A DNA stretch of 64,000 bases from Pseudoalteromonas luteoviolacea (GCF_021654285.1 NZ_JAKFZS010000008.1:124001-188000), one strand, 5' to 3'; shown: positions 9,681 through 19,201, counted from the first letter of the stretch. Made by a program: numbers and translations. Notes: generated by a model not told the origin, from the letters alone.

Positions 9681-10640
9681 ATGCAGTCATCTCTTTACAG
9701 TCAATATCTTCATTTATCACAACAACAAAATAAAACATCTCAAACGCTCTGGAATGGTTGTGGTACGTTAGAAAAATGCCAAATAGGTAGTCTTAAATAT
9801 GCGATCAAGATTAGCCAAGTGCCAGATGACTTACAGCATATCAATATTCAACAAACGTCATTTTCTCTGCAAAGAAAGATCCGAAGTTATGTAAAAGAGC
9901 AGCATTTTTACAGGCATTATGCATCGTGTTTACGAGACTTATGCTTGTTACCACACATGATTGAGCTCCATGAAATTAATGGTAAATTTATTACTTTGCT
10001 TGAGGACTTTGAGCCGCTGGGCTTTCAAAATATGGATTCAGTGTCTACTGTGCAGATTAAAAGGGTTTTGGATTGGCTAGCGATATTTCATGCTAATTGG
10101 CTGATTGAAGATACTTGCAATGATGAGTTTGAAACTTTTGGCTATGGAAATTATTGGCATTTAGATACACGCCCAGATGAATATCAAAAAATGCCTAATT
10201 CAACTTTGAAAGAGTCGGCACATAGAATTGACAAAACATTGAAGCGTATTCGATACCAAACCCTTATTCATGGTGATGCTAAATTGGCAAATTTTGCTTT
10301 TAATGATACCCAAGTTATGGGCTATGACTTTCAGCATGTTGGCTTAGGTAACGGCCTTTCTGATGTGATGCTACTTTTTACGACTGTGTTGGATAATGCA
10401 CAGCTAGAAACAGAATGTAGCGATTTGTTAGAGCATTATTTTTCTCGACTACAAAAAGCTCTCGTGCATAAACGCTCTGCCATTAGTTTCTGTGATTTGC
10501 AGCAACAATGGCGGGAAAGTTGGTGTCTTATTTGGGCTGATTTTCATCGTTTTTTGCTAGGTTGGCGCCCAGAACACCCGAAAATTAATGATTATATGAA
10601 AAAGCAAACGGCAATTGCTTTAAGGCAAACTGAGAAATAA
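9681..10640 (+). CDS. Kinase-fold phosphotransferase (APH/choline-kinase-like)
   Basis: This 319-residue protein has the aminoglycoside/choline phosphotransferase fold, which moves phosphate from ATP to a small hydroxylated molecule. The catalytic loop is HGDAKLANF with Asp199, and the metal-binding Asp216 lies in YDFQHVG, in place of the kinase DFG. The N-lobe is reduced and no glycine-rich loop is obvious. The arrangement is closest to the ecdysteroid-kinase-like and CHK-kinase-like group, many of which have unknown substrates. The next gene, an EamA exporter, starts two bases after its stop, so the two are certainly co-transcribed and may act on or export the same compound. The substrate is not predictable. 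Confidence 0.75.
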   Translation: MQSSLYSQYLHLSQQQNKTSQTLWNGCGTLEKCQIGSLKYAIKISQVPDDLQHINIQQTSFSLQRKIRSYVKEQHFYRHYASCLRDLCLLPHMIELHEINGKFITLLEDFEPLGFQNMDSVSTVQIKRVLDWLAIFHANWLIEDTCNDEFETFGYGNYWHLDTRPDEYQKMPNSTLKESAHRIDKTLKRIRYQTLIHGDAKLANFAFNDTQVMGYDFQHVGLGNGLSDVMLLFTTVLDNAQLETECSDLLEHYFSRLQKALVHKRSAISFCDLQQQWRESWCLIWADFHRFLLGWRPEHPKINDYMKKQTAIALRQTEK

Positions 10641-10642
10641 AT

Positions 10643-11473
10643 ATGGATTTTGCATTATTGAGCGCACTGAGTTGGGTTGGGTTTGATTACACTCGTAAAC
10701 GATTGTCAGCGCATTTTTCCGCGCCCTTAATGTCCGTGATTTTTAGTGCCATTGTTTTACCTGTTTATCTAGTATATTGGCTTGCGGTGAGTAGGGAATT
10801 ACCACTTTCAAGTTACTATGTGCCAGCAACTGTAAGTGGTTTACTTGCAGGAGTTGGCAGTGTGTGTTTCATTCGTGCTTTAGCGCTTGGCAAAGTAGCC
10901 GTGATGCTCCCAATGTTATGTTTAACCCCGGTAATTTCAGGTGCAGCAGCTTGGTTATGGTTTGGCGATGCACTTTCTCAGTTAGAGCTTGTAGCCATCT
11001 CTATTCTTGTTGTCGCATCATTTTTACTACAGGGAGGACGCTTTACAATTCAGGAGCCTGGAAGTGGCTATATTGTTATCACTTCAATCTGCTGGGGTCT
11101 TTGCATTGTATTTGATAAACAAGCTTTAATGTATAGCCCTGTCGACTTTCATATTGTATATGTCACTTTTATTGTACTGGCACTGAACGCTACTTTGTAC
11201 AGACCAATGATAGTTTTTGATGAAATAAAACAGCACTTATCAGTTTGGTTTTCTGCTGCGCTGTGCTTCTCGATGGCAGTGACTTTTCAATTTATCGCGT
11301 TAGAGTCAATCCAACCGGGCATGCTAGAGGCGCTTAAGCGTGCTATTGGCATTATTGGAGCGGGTTTGATAGGGGTTTACTTATTTAAGGAAAAATTAAC
11401 CCCAACACAATGGTGCTGTGTCGGGGTTATTTTATGCACAAGTGCAATATCTTCTATTCAGCTGGCAGGTTAG
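10643..11473 (+). CDS. EamA-family (DMT) transporter
   Basis: This 276-residue integral membrane protein of the drug/metabolite transporter superfamily has about ten hydrophobic helices in two EamA halves. The first half includes the helix pair around GLLAGVGSVCFIRALALGKV, and the second the matching FQFIALESIQPGMLEALKRA segment. Such proteins export amino acids, nucleosides or other metabolites. The start lies two bases after the kinase-like gene, so the pair is an operon. Its stop codon overlaps the stop of the convergent protease gene by four bases, leaving no room for a separate terminator. Confidence 0.8.
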   Translation: MDFALLSALSWVGFDYTRKRLSAHFSAPLMSVIFSAIVLPVYLVYWLAVSRELPLSSYYVPATVSGLLAGVGSVCFIRALALGKVAVMLPMLCLTPVISGAAAWLWFGDALSQLELVAISILVVASFLLQGGRFTIQEPGSGYIVITSICWGLCIVFDKQALMYSPVDFHIVYVTFIVLALNATLYRPMIVFDEIKQHLSVWFSAALCFSMAVTFQFIALESIQPGMLEALKRAIGIIGAGLIGVYLFKEKLTPTQWCCVGVILCTSAISSIQLAG

Positions 11474-13122
11474 TTACATTTACCAACTTTGCTCCACACG
11501 TTAGTGAATACTGTTGGCTCTGCGCCACGTGACCACCAAGTTGATCTGTACTCATAACCTTTATAAGAAACGCGGTCACCGACACGATAGAATGTAGACG
11601 CGCTCCACTCGCTAAGGCCAGTACAACCAGGAGGCGTTACCGCATCTTCTACCGTGACCTGCTTAACAATCGAATCAAAATCACCTGCTGAGTTGGTTAC
11701 TTTAAGTGTCACATCATATGTACCTGCTTGAGCATATGTGTGCGTTGGTGCGCTTTGCGAGCTACCGTTACCATCGCCAAACGTCCAATTATAAGTACCA
11801 GCAGTTGAAGTGTTTGTGAATGTTGCTGTTAAACCACTTGTTGAGAACGAGAAGTTAGCCACTGGAACTGGGTCACCACCGCCACCACAGCTTTGAGCTA
11901 GATAATCATATGCCGCTTTTGCTTGAACAATACCGTGCCCGTATGAAGTATCACGACCTGCTGCGCCTTTGTCTTTTGCACTGGCATTAAGTGCCGCACG
12001 GATTTCTGCATTTGAACAAGTAGGGTAGTTACTCCATACCAGCGCAGCCACACCAGACACGTGTGGCGTTGCCATCGATGTACCACTTAGGCTTCTGTAA
12101 CCACCGTTGTTCCATGTTGAGTTAACGCCAACACCTGGGCCTGCAATTTCAACTTGGCTGTTGTATTGTGAGAATGATGCTTTGTTTTCAGAGCTATCTA
12201 CAGCCGCGACAGAAACAACATTGTCATAAGACGCTGGGTAGCTAAGTGCACTGTTGCCACCATTACCAGCTGCTGCAATGTGCAGCATACCGCGCTGATA
12301 ACTTTGGTCGAAAGCATTTCGCTCTGCTGTAGAGCTACCGCTTCCACCTAAGCTCATACTTGTGATGTGCGCGCCAGCTGTCTCACATTGGTTAATAGCT
12401 TCAATTAGATCTGAACCATAAGCCCAACGACCTGAATCATTGAATACTTTTACAATATGTAGTTTAAGGTTACCAGATGCATTCACACCAACAACACCGG
12501 TACCGTTACCGCCAAGTGCAGCGATTGTTCCCGCCACGTGCGTGCCATGTCCATGACCATCATTGTGCCAAAGGCCAGTATCGTTTGACCCGTAACCATC
12601 ATCACCAGTAACGCCTGCGCTAACTAAATCTTCGTGGCTACGCATATAACCTGTATCCATGATACAAACTTTGCGATTTGCTGCTGCCGCATCACTTACT
12701 AGTTTCGCTTGAACCATGTTAATTCCATAAGGCGTTGATTCAGCAAAAGGCGCAATTTCGCCATCAATAAGTTCTGGCACGTATCGCTTCGGATCTACTT
12801 CGACAGTTACGACGTTACCATCTTTTTCAAGTGAAGATAATTGCTCAGGTGTCAGTTCCATTACTACTGCATTGATGCTTGGTAATGTTTTAATCGCTTG
12901 AGCGTTTATATTGCTTGCAAACAAACTTAGCGATTGCGCTTTATAGTCTGTTAACTCTGCTTCTGATAAGGCCACAGGGAATGTGTTAGTCGTAGATTGT
13001 TCTTTTAGAGTAACGATCATACGTTCTGATGTTGCTGCTGTTGCAGACGCAGCACCAAGCGCAGACGCAACGCCAAGGGCAAGTAAAGTATGTTTTTTGC
13101 TTGTTAGAATAGTGTGTTTCAT
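11470..13122 (-). CDS. Secreted subtilisin-like (S8) protease with PKD and chitin-binding domains
   Basis: This is an exported alkaline serine protease of 550 residues. A signal peptide (about 1-30) is followed by an I9 propeptide inhibitor (about 34-112) and an S8 catalytic domain with Asp156 (IMDTG), His195 (GHGTHVAG), oxyanion Asn287 (AAAGNGG) and Ser349 (GTSMATPHVSG). After a Gly-rich linker comes a PKD domain (about 418-492) and a C-terminal carbohydrate-binding module of the 5/12 type (about 505-545, with the aromatic pattern YRVGDRVSYKGYEYRSTWW). Such a tail binds chitin, which suggests degradation of protein-laden chitin such as crustacean shell. A GGA precedes the ATG. Type II secretion is likely but not shown. 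Confidence 0.93.
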   Translation of the reverse strand: MKHTILTSKKHTLLALGVASALGAASATAATSERMIVTLKEQSTTNTFPVALSEAELTDYKAQSLSLFASNINAQAIKTLPSINAVVMELTPEQLSSLEKDGNVVTVEVDPKRYVPELIDGEIAPFAESTPYGINMVQAKLVSDAAAANRKVCIMDTGYMRSHEDLVSAGVTGDDGYGSNDTGLWHNDGHGHGTHVAGTIAALGGNGTGVVGVNASGNLKLHIVKVFNDSGRWAYGSDLIEAINQCETAGAHITSMSLGGSGSSTAERNAFDQSYQRGMLHIAAAGNGGNSALSYPASYDNVVSVAAVDSSENKASFSQYNSQVEIAGPGVGVNSTWNNGGYRSLSGTSMATPHVSGVAALVWSNYPTCSNAEIRAALNASAKDKGAAGRDTSYGHGIVQAKAAYDYLAQSCGGGGDPVPVANFSFSTSGLTATFTNTSTAGTYNWTFGDGNGSSQSAPTHTYAQAGTYDVTLKVTNSAGDFDSIVKQVTVEDAVTPPGCTGLSEWSASTFYRVGDRVSYKGYEYRSTWWSRGAEPTVFTNVWSKVGKCN

Positions 13123-13312
13123 TTTGTTTGTCCAAGTTACATGTTGTTAACCAATTTAACTAAAACAGGTATTTCGAAATCTGTCAACAGTACAAAAAAT
13201 GCACTTAAAAACTTGGGGGAAAATATTTTCACACAAAAAATTTAACATGAAATACATATTCATTTAATGTATTTATGATAGATAAATGTTGTTTTATTTT
13301 ATTTTAATCAGG

Positions 13313-14404
13313 TTAAAAATTTAATTCTTTGTTCAGAGTCATAATATTGTAATTTTTCTTTTGGTTGACAAATTGTGAAAAATCTATTTGATTTAGGTTG
13401 TTTTCATGTGTGGCTTTGTAAATTGGTTCGAAAGTGGGGCTGTATGGTCTAAAAATTGCGACTTTTTGCGTGCCAATATATTTGATTAACCCTTGCTGAT
13501 ATTTTGCAAGTTCAACCAATAGGTAACCACCGAGTAATACGTGGCCTCCAATAGAGACGTCCAGCTTATCTACATGTCCATTGTCCCAATTAATGCCACC
13601 TATTTTGACTTTGTCTCTAATGCCAAGCTCAATAGCGGCTTGATTGACACCAAAAGCAATTGCATCATTTGCACACCAGATCAATTCAACATCCCTATAT
13701 CGTCTTAACAAACCTCTTGCTAGTTCATGAGCACGGTTTTGAGACCAATGTGCGTCAACTTTATCAATGACTTGGACATTCGATAAACGATTAGTGTAGC
13801 TCAGTAGCCCTTGCTCTCGCTCTAATGCGGCGGTTGTTACAACATCACCCAGAAAAGCCAGCATTGAATATGATTCAGGGTTTTGAGCCTCTTTTTGCAC
13901 CGTGTGCACAAGTTCACGAGCAAGCTCTTTTCCTGCCTGATAATTGTCAGGAAGTATGGCAGCTTTAATACCAAAACCCTTGGCATTGAGTCTGTTTATT
14001 TCAAGCTGGTTTGGGCTGTTTAAAAGAAATAGAATATTGGGATGAGGCTTTACCGAGTTGAGGAGCACCTCTGTTATCGCCCGTTTTTCGTCGACTAAAA
14101 TAAGGTAATCGGCGTCCGATTCAAGTGCTTGTTTAGTCAACTCTTTCATTAAAATGTGATTGCGCTCAGCGTACAACACGGTGAGATCTATATTGGTATC
14201 TTGAGCAACTGCATTCATGACTTTTGATACATTTAACCAAAAATTCCCAGTTGGATTTACACCGCTAAAACCTGGATTGACGAATGTCACTCTCAAGGGG
14301 TGGTCGCTTGGCCTTTGTGACGCGTCACTAGGTGGAGTGATAAAGCTACTTATTAATGCAATGAAAAGTAGAAGTATTTGTAAGATTAAATTGGCTGTTT
14401 TCAT
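13313..14404 (-). CDS. Orphan periplasmic sugar-binding-like protein (paralogue of 53290-54378)
   Basis: This 363-residue protein has a signal peptide (MKTANLILQILLLFIALISS) and a type I periplasmic binding protein fold (Peripla_BP_4, related to LacI and RbsB). Features include the opening RVTFVNPGFSG, DNYQAGKELARELV, IWCANDAIAFG and VSIGGHVLLGGY. No permease or ATPase gene is near, so it is more likely a sensor or chemoreceptor partner than part of an ABC importer. It closely resembles the 362-residue protein at 53290-54378. I place the start at 14404, where the signal peptide begins, rather than at an upstream in-frame codon. It diverges from the cytochrome b562 gene across 67 bases. Confidence 0.8.
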   Translation of the reverse strand: MKTANLILQILLLFIALISSFITPPSDASQRPSDHPLRVTFVNPGFSGVNPTGNFWLNVSKVMNAVAQDTNIDLTVLYAERNHILMKELTKQALESDADYLILVDEKRAITEVLLNSVKPHPNILFLLNSPNQLEINRLNAKGFGIKAAILPDNYQAGKELARELVHTVQKEAQNPESYSMLAFLGDVVTTAALEREQGLLSYTNRLSNVQVIDKVDAHWSQNRAHELARGLLRRYRDVELIWCANDAIAFGVNQAAIELGIRDKVKIGGINWDNGHVDKLDVSIGGHVLLGGYLLVELAKYQQGLIKYIGTQKVAIFRPYSPTFEPIYKATHENNLNQIDFSQFVNQKKNYNIMTLNKELNF

Positions 14405-14471
14405 TGCTTGTATTGTGCCTTGTTTACAACGTTTATTTATATATACTAGCTCAAACTTTCGAGGGGATGTT

Positions 14472-14858
14472 ATGAAGTTTGTTTTTGTTATTTTGATATT
14501 TTTTAGCTTTTCAGCCTTCACACAGCCGAGCGAGCTAAATCAGCTGATGAAAAAAATGGGCCTTGAATATAAGCTCGCCATTAAAGCTCAATCTGCGGAT
14601 GTTATGCACAAGCACTTGGGGCAGTTTGTTATATTGGTTGAGCAAGCTAAAGGGCATCAATTCCAACAAGGTAAGAAGAAAAAATCTATAGAGGGTCTTA
14701 ACCTGACTATTGCTGAGGCTCATAAAGCGATGGCGTTAGTAGAGAAGGGCCAACTTGATGACGCTCGCAATGTGTTACTAAAAGTCGATTCTTTAAGGTC
14801 TGAGTATCACAAACTTCATGAACCACCTAGCTTCTGGCAGCTTCTGTTTGGACAATAA
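14472..14858 (+). CDS. Cytochrome b562-family protein
   Basis: This 128-residue periplasmic four-helix-bundle protein is recognised as cytochrome b562-like. A signal peptide (MKFVFVILIFFSFSAFT) precedes a mature part of about 110 residues. Met26 (NQLMKKMGLEYK) lines up with haem ligand Met7 of E. coli cytochrome b562, and His113 (LRSEYHKLHE) with ligand His102 (TRNAYHQKYR), so haem binding is likely retained. The ATG at 14472 follows GAGGGG at 14461-14466, which decides the start; a longer upstream frame runs through the divergent gene and is rejected. The role may be electron transfer or, as suggested for relatives, superoxide scavenging; its pairing with a binding protein is unexplained. 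Confidence 0.8.
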   Translation: MKFVFVILIFFSFSAFTQPSELNQLMKKMGLEYKLAIKAQSADVMHKHLGQFVILVEQAKGHQFQQGKKKKSIEGLNLTIAEAHKAMALVEKGQLDDARNVLLKVDSLRSEYHKLHEPPSFWQLLFGQ

Positions 14859-15131
14859 AAAACGAACGATTCGGAGCAAATGTTCAAAGTCTTTTTTATA
14901 AATGAGCCTTTAAAAAGTTTATTGTCAAATTGTGGTTTGTTACTACACTCATATCGGAAACCTATCTAAGAACGATGTTAAGTATATTTTTTAAGGGGCC
15001 CGGTATTGCCTGTATATACCTAGAGTGAGTTCACTTCGGCTCAATCTACCTTATTAATGCAGTTATAGTTAAGAAGTCTCGATTCCAAGCCTAGGTAGGC
15101 TCTTGAAATATTAAATAAAAGGGAAAAATGA
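14859..15131. other. Intergenic region before the large Asp-box protein
   Basis: This 273-base stretch separates the cytochrome gene from the surface protein gene. I see a 14-base inverted repeat at 15088-15101 (AGCCTA-GG-TAGGCT) about 30 bases before the start codon, and a start-proximal AAGGG. No ORF and no convincing promoter pair stands out. Confidence 0.4.
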
Positions 15132-18100
15132 ATGAGACTTCTTCACCCCGTTAGTATTGCTGTCGCTATTGCGCTTGGCGGAGCAACATACTTAGCACTA
15201 CAATCTCAAACTTCAACGCCGTACGAACGTAAAGCTGAATTCCTAGAAAAGAAAGCTCAATCCAAGTCACAGTCGCCCAAGCGTTATGACAAACCTAAAG
15301 AAGCGCAGAAGTTTTTTGTAAAGCAAAGGCTCCCAGTAGGGGCACAATCATTACCTGTCGAAAAGTATTCTGCGGCACTGAAGCAGATCAGGCAAATGAC
15401 GCATTTTTCTATATCTTCAAATAGTGTGCTTGCAGACTTCTCACCCCAATTGAATGCACCTGATGGGCAAAATCAGGAGCTAGGTCAGTGGCAGGAGCTT
15501 GGACCTGGTAATATTGGTGGACGTACTCGGACTTTAATTATTCACCCAACTGACCATAACATTATGTATACAGCAGGGGTAGCTGGTGGGGTGTGGAAAA
15601 CGACAGATGCTGGTGCATCATGGACACCACTGAGTGATTTAGCGACAAACCTTGCTGTAACCACGCTTACTTTTGATCCCAATAATGCGAACACAATCTA
15701 TGCGGGAACAGGGGAGGGTCTATTCAACTTTGATGCACTGCGCGGTGATGGTATTTTCAAATCTGAGGATGCAGGTACTACTTGGACGCAAATTTCAAGC
15801 ACCTCGAGCAATACAGATTTTCATTACGTAAACAAAATTGTTTTTAGTCCAAATAATGCCAATACACTTTATGTGGCGACACGCTCTGGTGTGCTTAAAT
15901 CTTCAGATGGTGGCGCGAGCTGGGAAACTAAGTTTGTACCACAAGGGTCTTCTGCAGGTTGTACTGACTTGAAACTGATATCTCAGTCCAATACAGATAT
16001 TTTACTTACTGCATGTGGCTCATTTAATACTGGTGGCGTTCACAGAAGTGCCGATGCCGCAGAGAACTGGACGCAAGTGATCGCGGGGACAGAGCAGGGC
16101 AGAACGACCATTGCAGTGGCACCGTCAGATAACAATATTATTTATGCTTTGGCAGCTAATCGAAATGATCATGGCATGGATGCTGTTTATAAATCGACAG
16201 ATATGGGAGTGAATTGGACAACCACAGTGACAAGGGCCACAGCTGACAGATTTACAAGTGTGCTACTCAGTAACCCGTATTTCGGACTATTGGACTTGTG
16301 TACAGGAGGGACTGCTCAATCCTTTAATCAAGGATGGTATGACAATATCATAGCGGTTGACCCAGTAAATCCTGATGTGGTTTGGACCGGGGGGATAGAT
16401 ACATTTCGTTCAGATGATGGTGGTCAGACATTCGTACCTGCGAGTATTTGGTGGCTTAACCCAACAAATCCTCAATATGCTCATGCGGATCATCATGAAT
16501 TTGTTTTCCACCCTGACTATGATGGGGTAAATAATACAACTTTATATGTAGCCAATGATGGTGGTATCCAAAGAACAGATAACTCTCTTGGTGGACGTTT
16601 AACAATTGATGAAGTGTGCGGTAATGCGGAAGCAGATCCTAATCAGCGTGTTAGTTGGTCGACACTGAATAATGGCTATGCCGTCACACAGTTTTATCAT
16701 GGTACTGTTAAGCCAAGTGGAACGAGCTACTTTGGCGGCACACAAGATAATGGGACGTTAGTGGGTGAAGATGGATCATTTAATGGCTGGGTCGAGATAC
16801 TTGGTGGTGACGGCGGATGGACTGCAATAGATCCAACTAATCCTAATATCATGTTTGCAGAGACTACCCGTTTGTCGTTGAGAAAGTCGACTGATGGAGG
16901 GCAAAGCTTTTCGAGTGCGGTCAGCGGAATTTCTGGAGATAATGGATTCCCGTTCATCACGCGTTTTGAAATGGCGCCATCTAACCCTCAGGTGTTGTGG
17001 ATTGGGGGCAATCAGCTTTGGAGGACAAGCGATCAAGCTGGTAGTTGGTCAGCTGCTTCTGGTACGCTCGATGGCTCAGTATATTCTATTGGAATAGCGC
17101 CTAATACAGAAACTGCCGTCGCGGCGGGTACAGATAATGGTACTGTCTATGTTTCTTATCAGGCAGATCAAGCTTCAGCATCTTCGACTTGGGTAAGCTC
17201 TACGCTTGCGCAAGGAGTAACCATCAGCTCAATTGCATTTGACCCAGACAACAATCAAACAATTTACGCGACAGTATCTAATTTTGGCGCAACCCATGTT
17301 TGGAAAACAATGGATGGCGGTCAGACTTGGCAAGCAAGTGACAACGGACTACCAGATGTACCAGTCATGACAATTGCTGTCGACCCTGAAAGCCCGCAGA
17401 AATTATTTGTTGGTACTGATTTAGGTGTATTTGTGTCAGTCGACGGTGGGCAAAATTGGATGGCTGATGGATCTGGCCTCGCCAATACCAATATTGCAAA
17501 GCTTGCGATTAAAGGAAGAGAGCTATTTGCATTCACTCATGGTCGAAGCACTTATAAAGTGGCCATGAATACGGGCACAATGGACAGAAAGTTTACGACT
17601 GATGAAGACACTGAGATTGCTGTTGGTTCTGCCTTTGTCGACAACTTAAACAATGCTTTTGATTCTGTGGAAATTATTCAGTTACCTAACAATGGTGCTT
17701 TAAAACTTGGGGACCAGATGCTCGAACAAGGTGCTCAGGTAATGGCACAAGATTATGCAAATCTAGTTTATATGCCAAGTGAGGACTTTTCTGGCGAAGA
17801 TTCGTTTATCTTCGAGGACATGACAGCAAACAATCAACCAGTGCCAGAAAATAATACCCTTCCTGAAGGGCAATATGCTGTAACAATATCCGTTAACCCC
17901 GTAAATGATGCGCCTGTCATAGAACCACTGGAAGATGTCGTGCTCTATATTGGGGAGTTGACAGAGTTAGACTTTAACGAAAAAGTTGAAGATGTAGACA
18001 ATAATGACCTAATGCTGCAGCTTGAGCCTTCTGTGCCGGGTATGTCTTTCATAGATGGTGTTCTTGCAGGCAGACCTTTTACTGAGTTTGATAGTTCGAT

Positions 18101-19187
18101 GACATTAATTGTCAGTGACGGGAAACTACAAACACAGCAGGAGTTCAATATTAGTATTTCGGTAGCACCTGACAGAGGGCCTGTTATCGAGTCTGGTCAG
18201 TCATTTGAAGTAATGGAGAATAATGAATCTGGAATGTCAATAGGTATGTTGATGTTCAGTGACCCTGATCCGGATATTTCACCAGTTGAAAGTTTTATGA
18301 TCCTTGATGAAGTGCCATTTATAATTGAGCCTACAGGTGAGCTGTTTGTTACGACAGAATTAGACTATGAAATGCAAAGCGAATATAGCTTTTTTGTTCG
18401 TGCAATGGACTCGCTGGGTAATTATTCAGAATACACCGAAGTGACAGTTGAAGTGTTGGATGAAGTGGGTGACGATGATGTTGAGCCCGTAATTAAAGAA
18501 GAACAGCACTTTGAGGTGATGGAAAATTCGCCAATAGGTGCTGTTTTGGGTACGATTGAATTTGAAGATCCAGATGCTGATGAGTCGCCGGTTGACTCTT
18601 TTGTTATCCTCGGCGATGTGCCGTTTGAAATTGCATCGAATGGTGAGATTAAAGTTACTGGTGAAATTGACTTTGAAGTGAGCCAATCATTTTTATTTGG
18701 TGTAAAAGCGGTAGATACAAAGGGTAACGAATCTGATTTCGTTGAGGTTAAGATTGATGTAATTGATGACCCAGAAGATGATCAGGTACCGGATAGATCA
18801 CCAATGATTCCAAGTGGACAGACTTTTGAAGCTCGAGAGAACACTGCGTTGGGAACAATTATAGGTCAGTTAGAGTTCTCTGATCCAGACTCAGACGTTT
18901 CTCCTGTTGAATCGTTTATGGTGATAGGTAACGCACCTTTCAGTATTGCCAGCAACGGCGATGTTGTTGTTCAAGGCGAATTGGATTTTGAGTTTCAAAG
19001 TGTGATCCGGTTTGGTGTGAGAGCACAAGATTCGTTTGGTAATGTATCAGAGTACACAGAGGTAACAGTTAATATTATCGATGTGAGGGGCGATGATGAT
19101 GATGACCAAGATGGAGATTCGGGTTCATTTGGCATACTAGCACTACTAAGCTTGCCATTGGCGTTGCTAAGAAGACGTAGACGTTAA
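15132..19187 (+). CDS. Surface-exported Asp-box propeller protein with cadherin-like repeats and GlyGly-CTERM-like tail
   Basis: This 1351-residue exported protein has a signal/anchor segment (about 5-23) and a long beta-propeller region (about residues 115-810). I count ten Asp-box (BNR) motifs of the SxDxGxxW type, for instance KTTDAGASW, KSEDAGTTW, KSSDGGASW, KTMDGGQTW and VSVDGGQNW, as in sortilin/VPS10 and sialidase-like folds. Next comes an Ig-like/CADG segment (NPVNDAPVIEPLEDV) and three acidic repeats of about 100 residues resembling cadherin domains. The last 25 residues (DSGSFGILALLSLPLALLRRRRR within them) match the GlyGly-CTERM pattern of short small-residue motif, helix and Arg cluster, which is cut by rhombosortase during type II export. 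Enzymatic activity is not evident. Confidence 0.85.
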   Translation: MRLLHPVSIAVAIALGGATYLALQSQTSTPYERKAEFLEKKAQSKSQSPKRYDKPKEAQKFFVKQRLPVGAQSLPVEKYSAALKQIRQMTHFSISSNSVLADFSPQLNAPDGQNQELGQWQELGPGNIGGRTRTLIIHPTDHNIMYTAGVAGGVWKTTDAGASWTPLSDLATNLAVTTLTFDPNNANTIYAGTGEGLFNFDALRGDGIFKSEDAGTTWTQISSTSSNTDFHYVNKIVFSPNNANTLYVATRSGVLKSSDGGASWETKFVPQGSSAGCTDLKLISQSNTDILLTACGSFNTGGVHRSADAAENWTQVIAGTEQGRTTIAVAPSDNNIIYALAANRNDHGMDAVYKSTDMGVNWTTTVTRATADRFTSVLLSNPYFGLLDLCTGGTAQSFNQGWYDNIIAVDPVNPDVVWTGGIDTFRSDDGGQTFVPASIWWLNPTNPQYAHADHHEFVFHPDYDGVNNTTLYVANDGGIQRTDNSLGGRLTIDEVCGNAEADPNQRVSWSTLNNGYAVTQFYHGTVKPSGTSYFGGTQDNGTLVGEDGSFNGWVEILGGDGGWTAIDPTNPNIMFAETTRLSLRKSTDGGQSFSSAVSGISGDNGFPFITRFEMAPSNPQVLWIGGNQLWRTSDQAGSWSAASGTLDGSVYSIGIAPNTETAVAAGTDNGTVYVSYQADQASASSTWVSSTLAQGVTISSIAFDPDNNQTIYATVSNFGATHVWKTMDGGQTWQASDNGLPDVPVMTIAVDPESPQKLFVGTDLGVFVSVDGGQNWMADGSGLANTNIAKLAIKGRELFAFTHGRSTYKVAMNTGTMDRKFTTDEDTEIAVGSAFVDNLNNAFDSVEIIQLPNNGALKLGDQMLEQGAQVMAQDYANLVYMPSEDFSGEDSFIFEDMTANNQPVPENNTLPEGQYAVTISVNPVNDAPVIEPLEDVVLYIGELTELDFNEKVEDVDNNDLMLQLEPSVPGMSFIDGVLAGRPFTEFDSSMTLIVSDGKLQTQQEFNISISVAPDRGPVIESGQSFEVMENNESGMSIGMLMFSDPDPDISPVESFMILDEVPFIIEPTGELFVTTELDYEMQSEYSFFVRAMDSLGNYSEYTEVTVEVLDEVGDDDVEPVIKEEQHFEVMENSPIGAVLGTIEFEDPDADESPVDSFVILGDVPFEIASNGEIKVTGEIDFEVSQSFLFGVKAVDTKGNESDFVEVKIDVIDDPEDDQVPDRSPMIPSGQTFEARENTALGTIIGQLEFSDPDSDVSPVESFMVIGNAPFSIASNGDVVVQGELDFEFQSVIRFGVRAQDSFGNVSEYTEVTVNIIDVRGDDDDDQDGDSGSFGILALLSLPLALLRRRRR
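18171..19083 (+). repeat. Three tandem cadherin-like repeats in the surface protein
   Basis: Three units of about 100 codons begin near 18171, 18475 and 18792. Each carries SGQ/EEQ.FEV.EN, then .G..F.DPD.D.SPV.SF.I, then G.....ELD.E and ends in a NxSEYTEVTV-like strand. They are diverged at the base level, so this is an old duplication. The Asp-rich joints suggest calcium binding. Confidence 0.8.
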
Positions 19188-19201
19188 TTAAAATTAACTA
19201 G

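Noticed and set aside
14217..14471. Upstream extension of the cytochrome b562 frame
   Set aside because: It runs antisense to the binding-protein gene and lacks homology, while GAGGGG marks the ATG at 14472.
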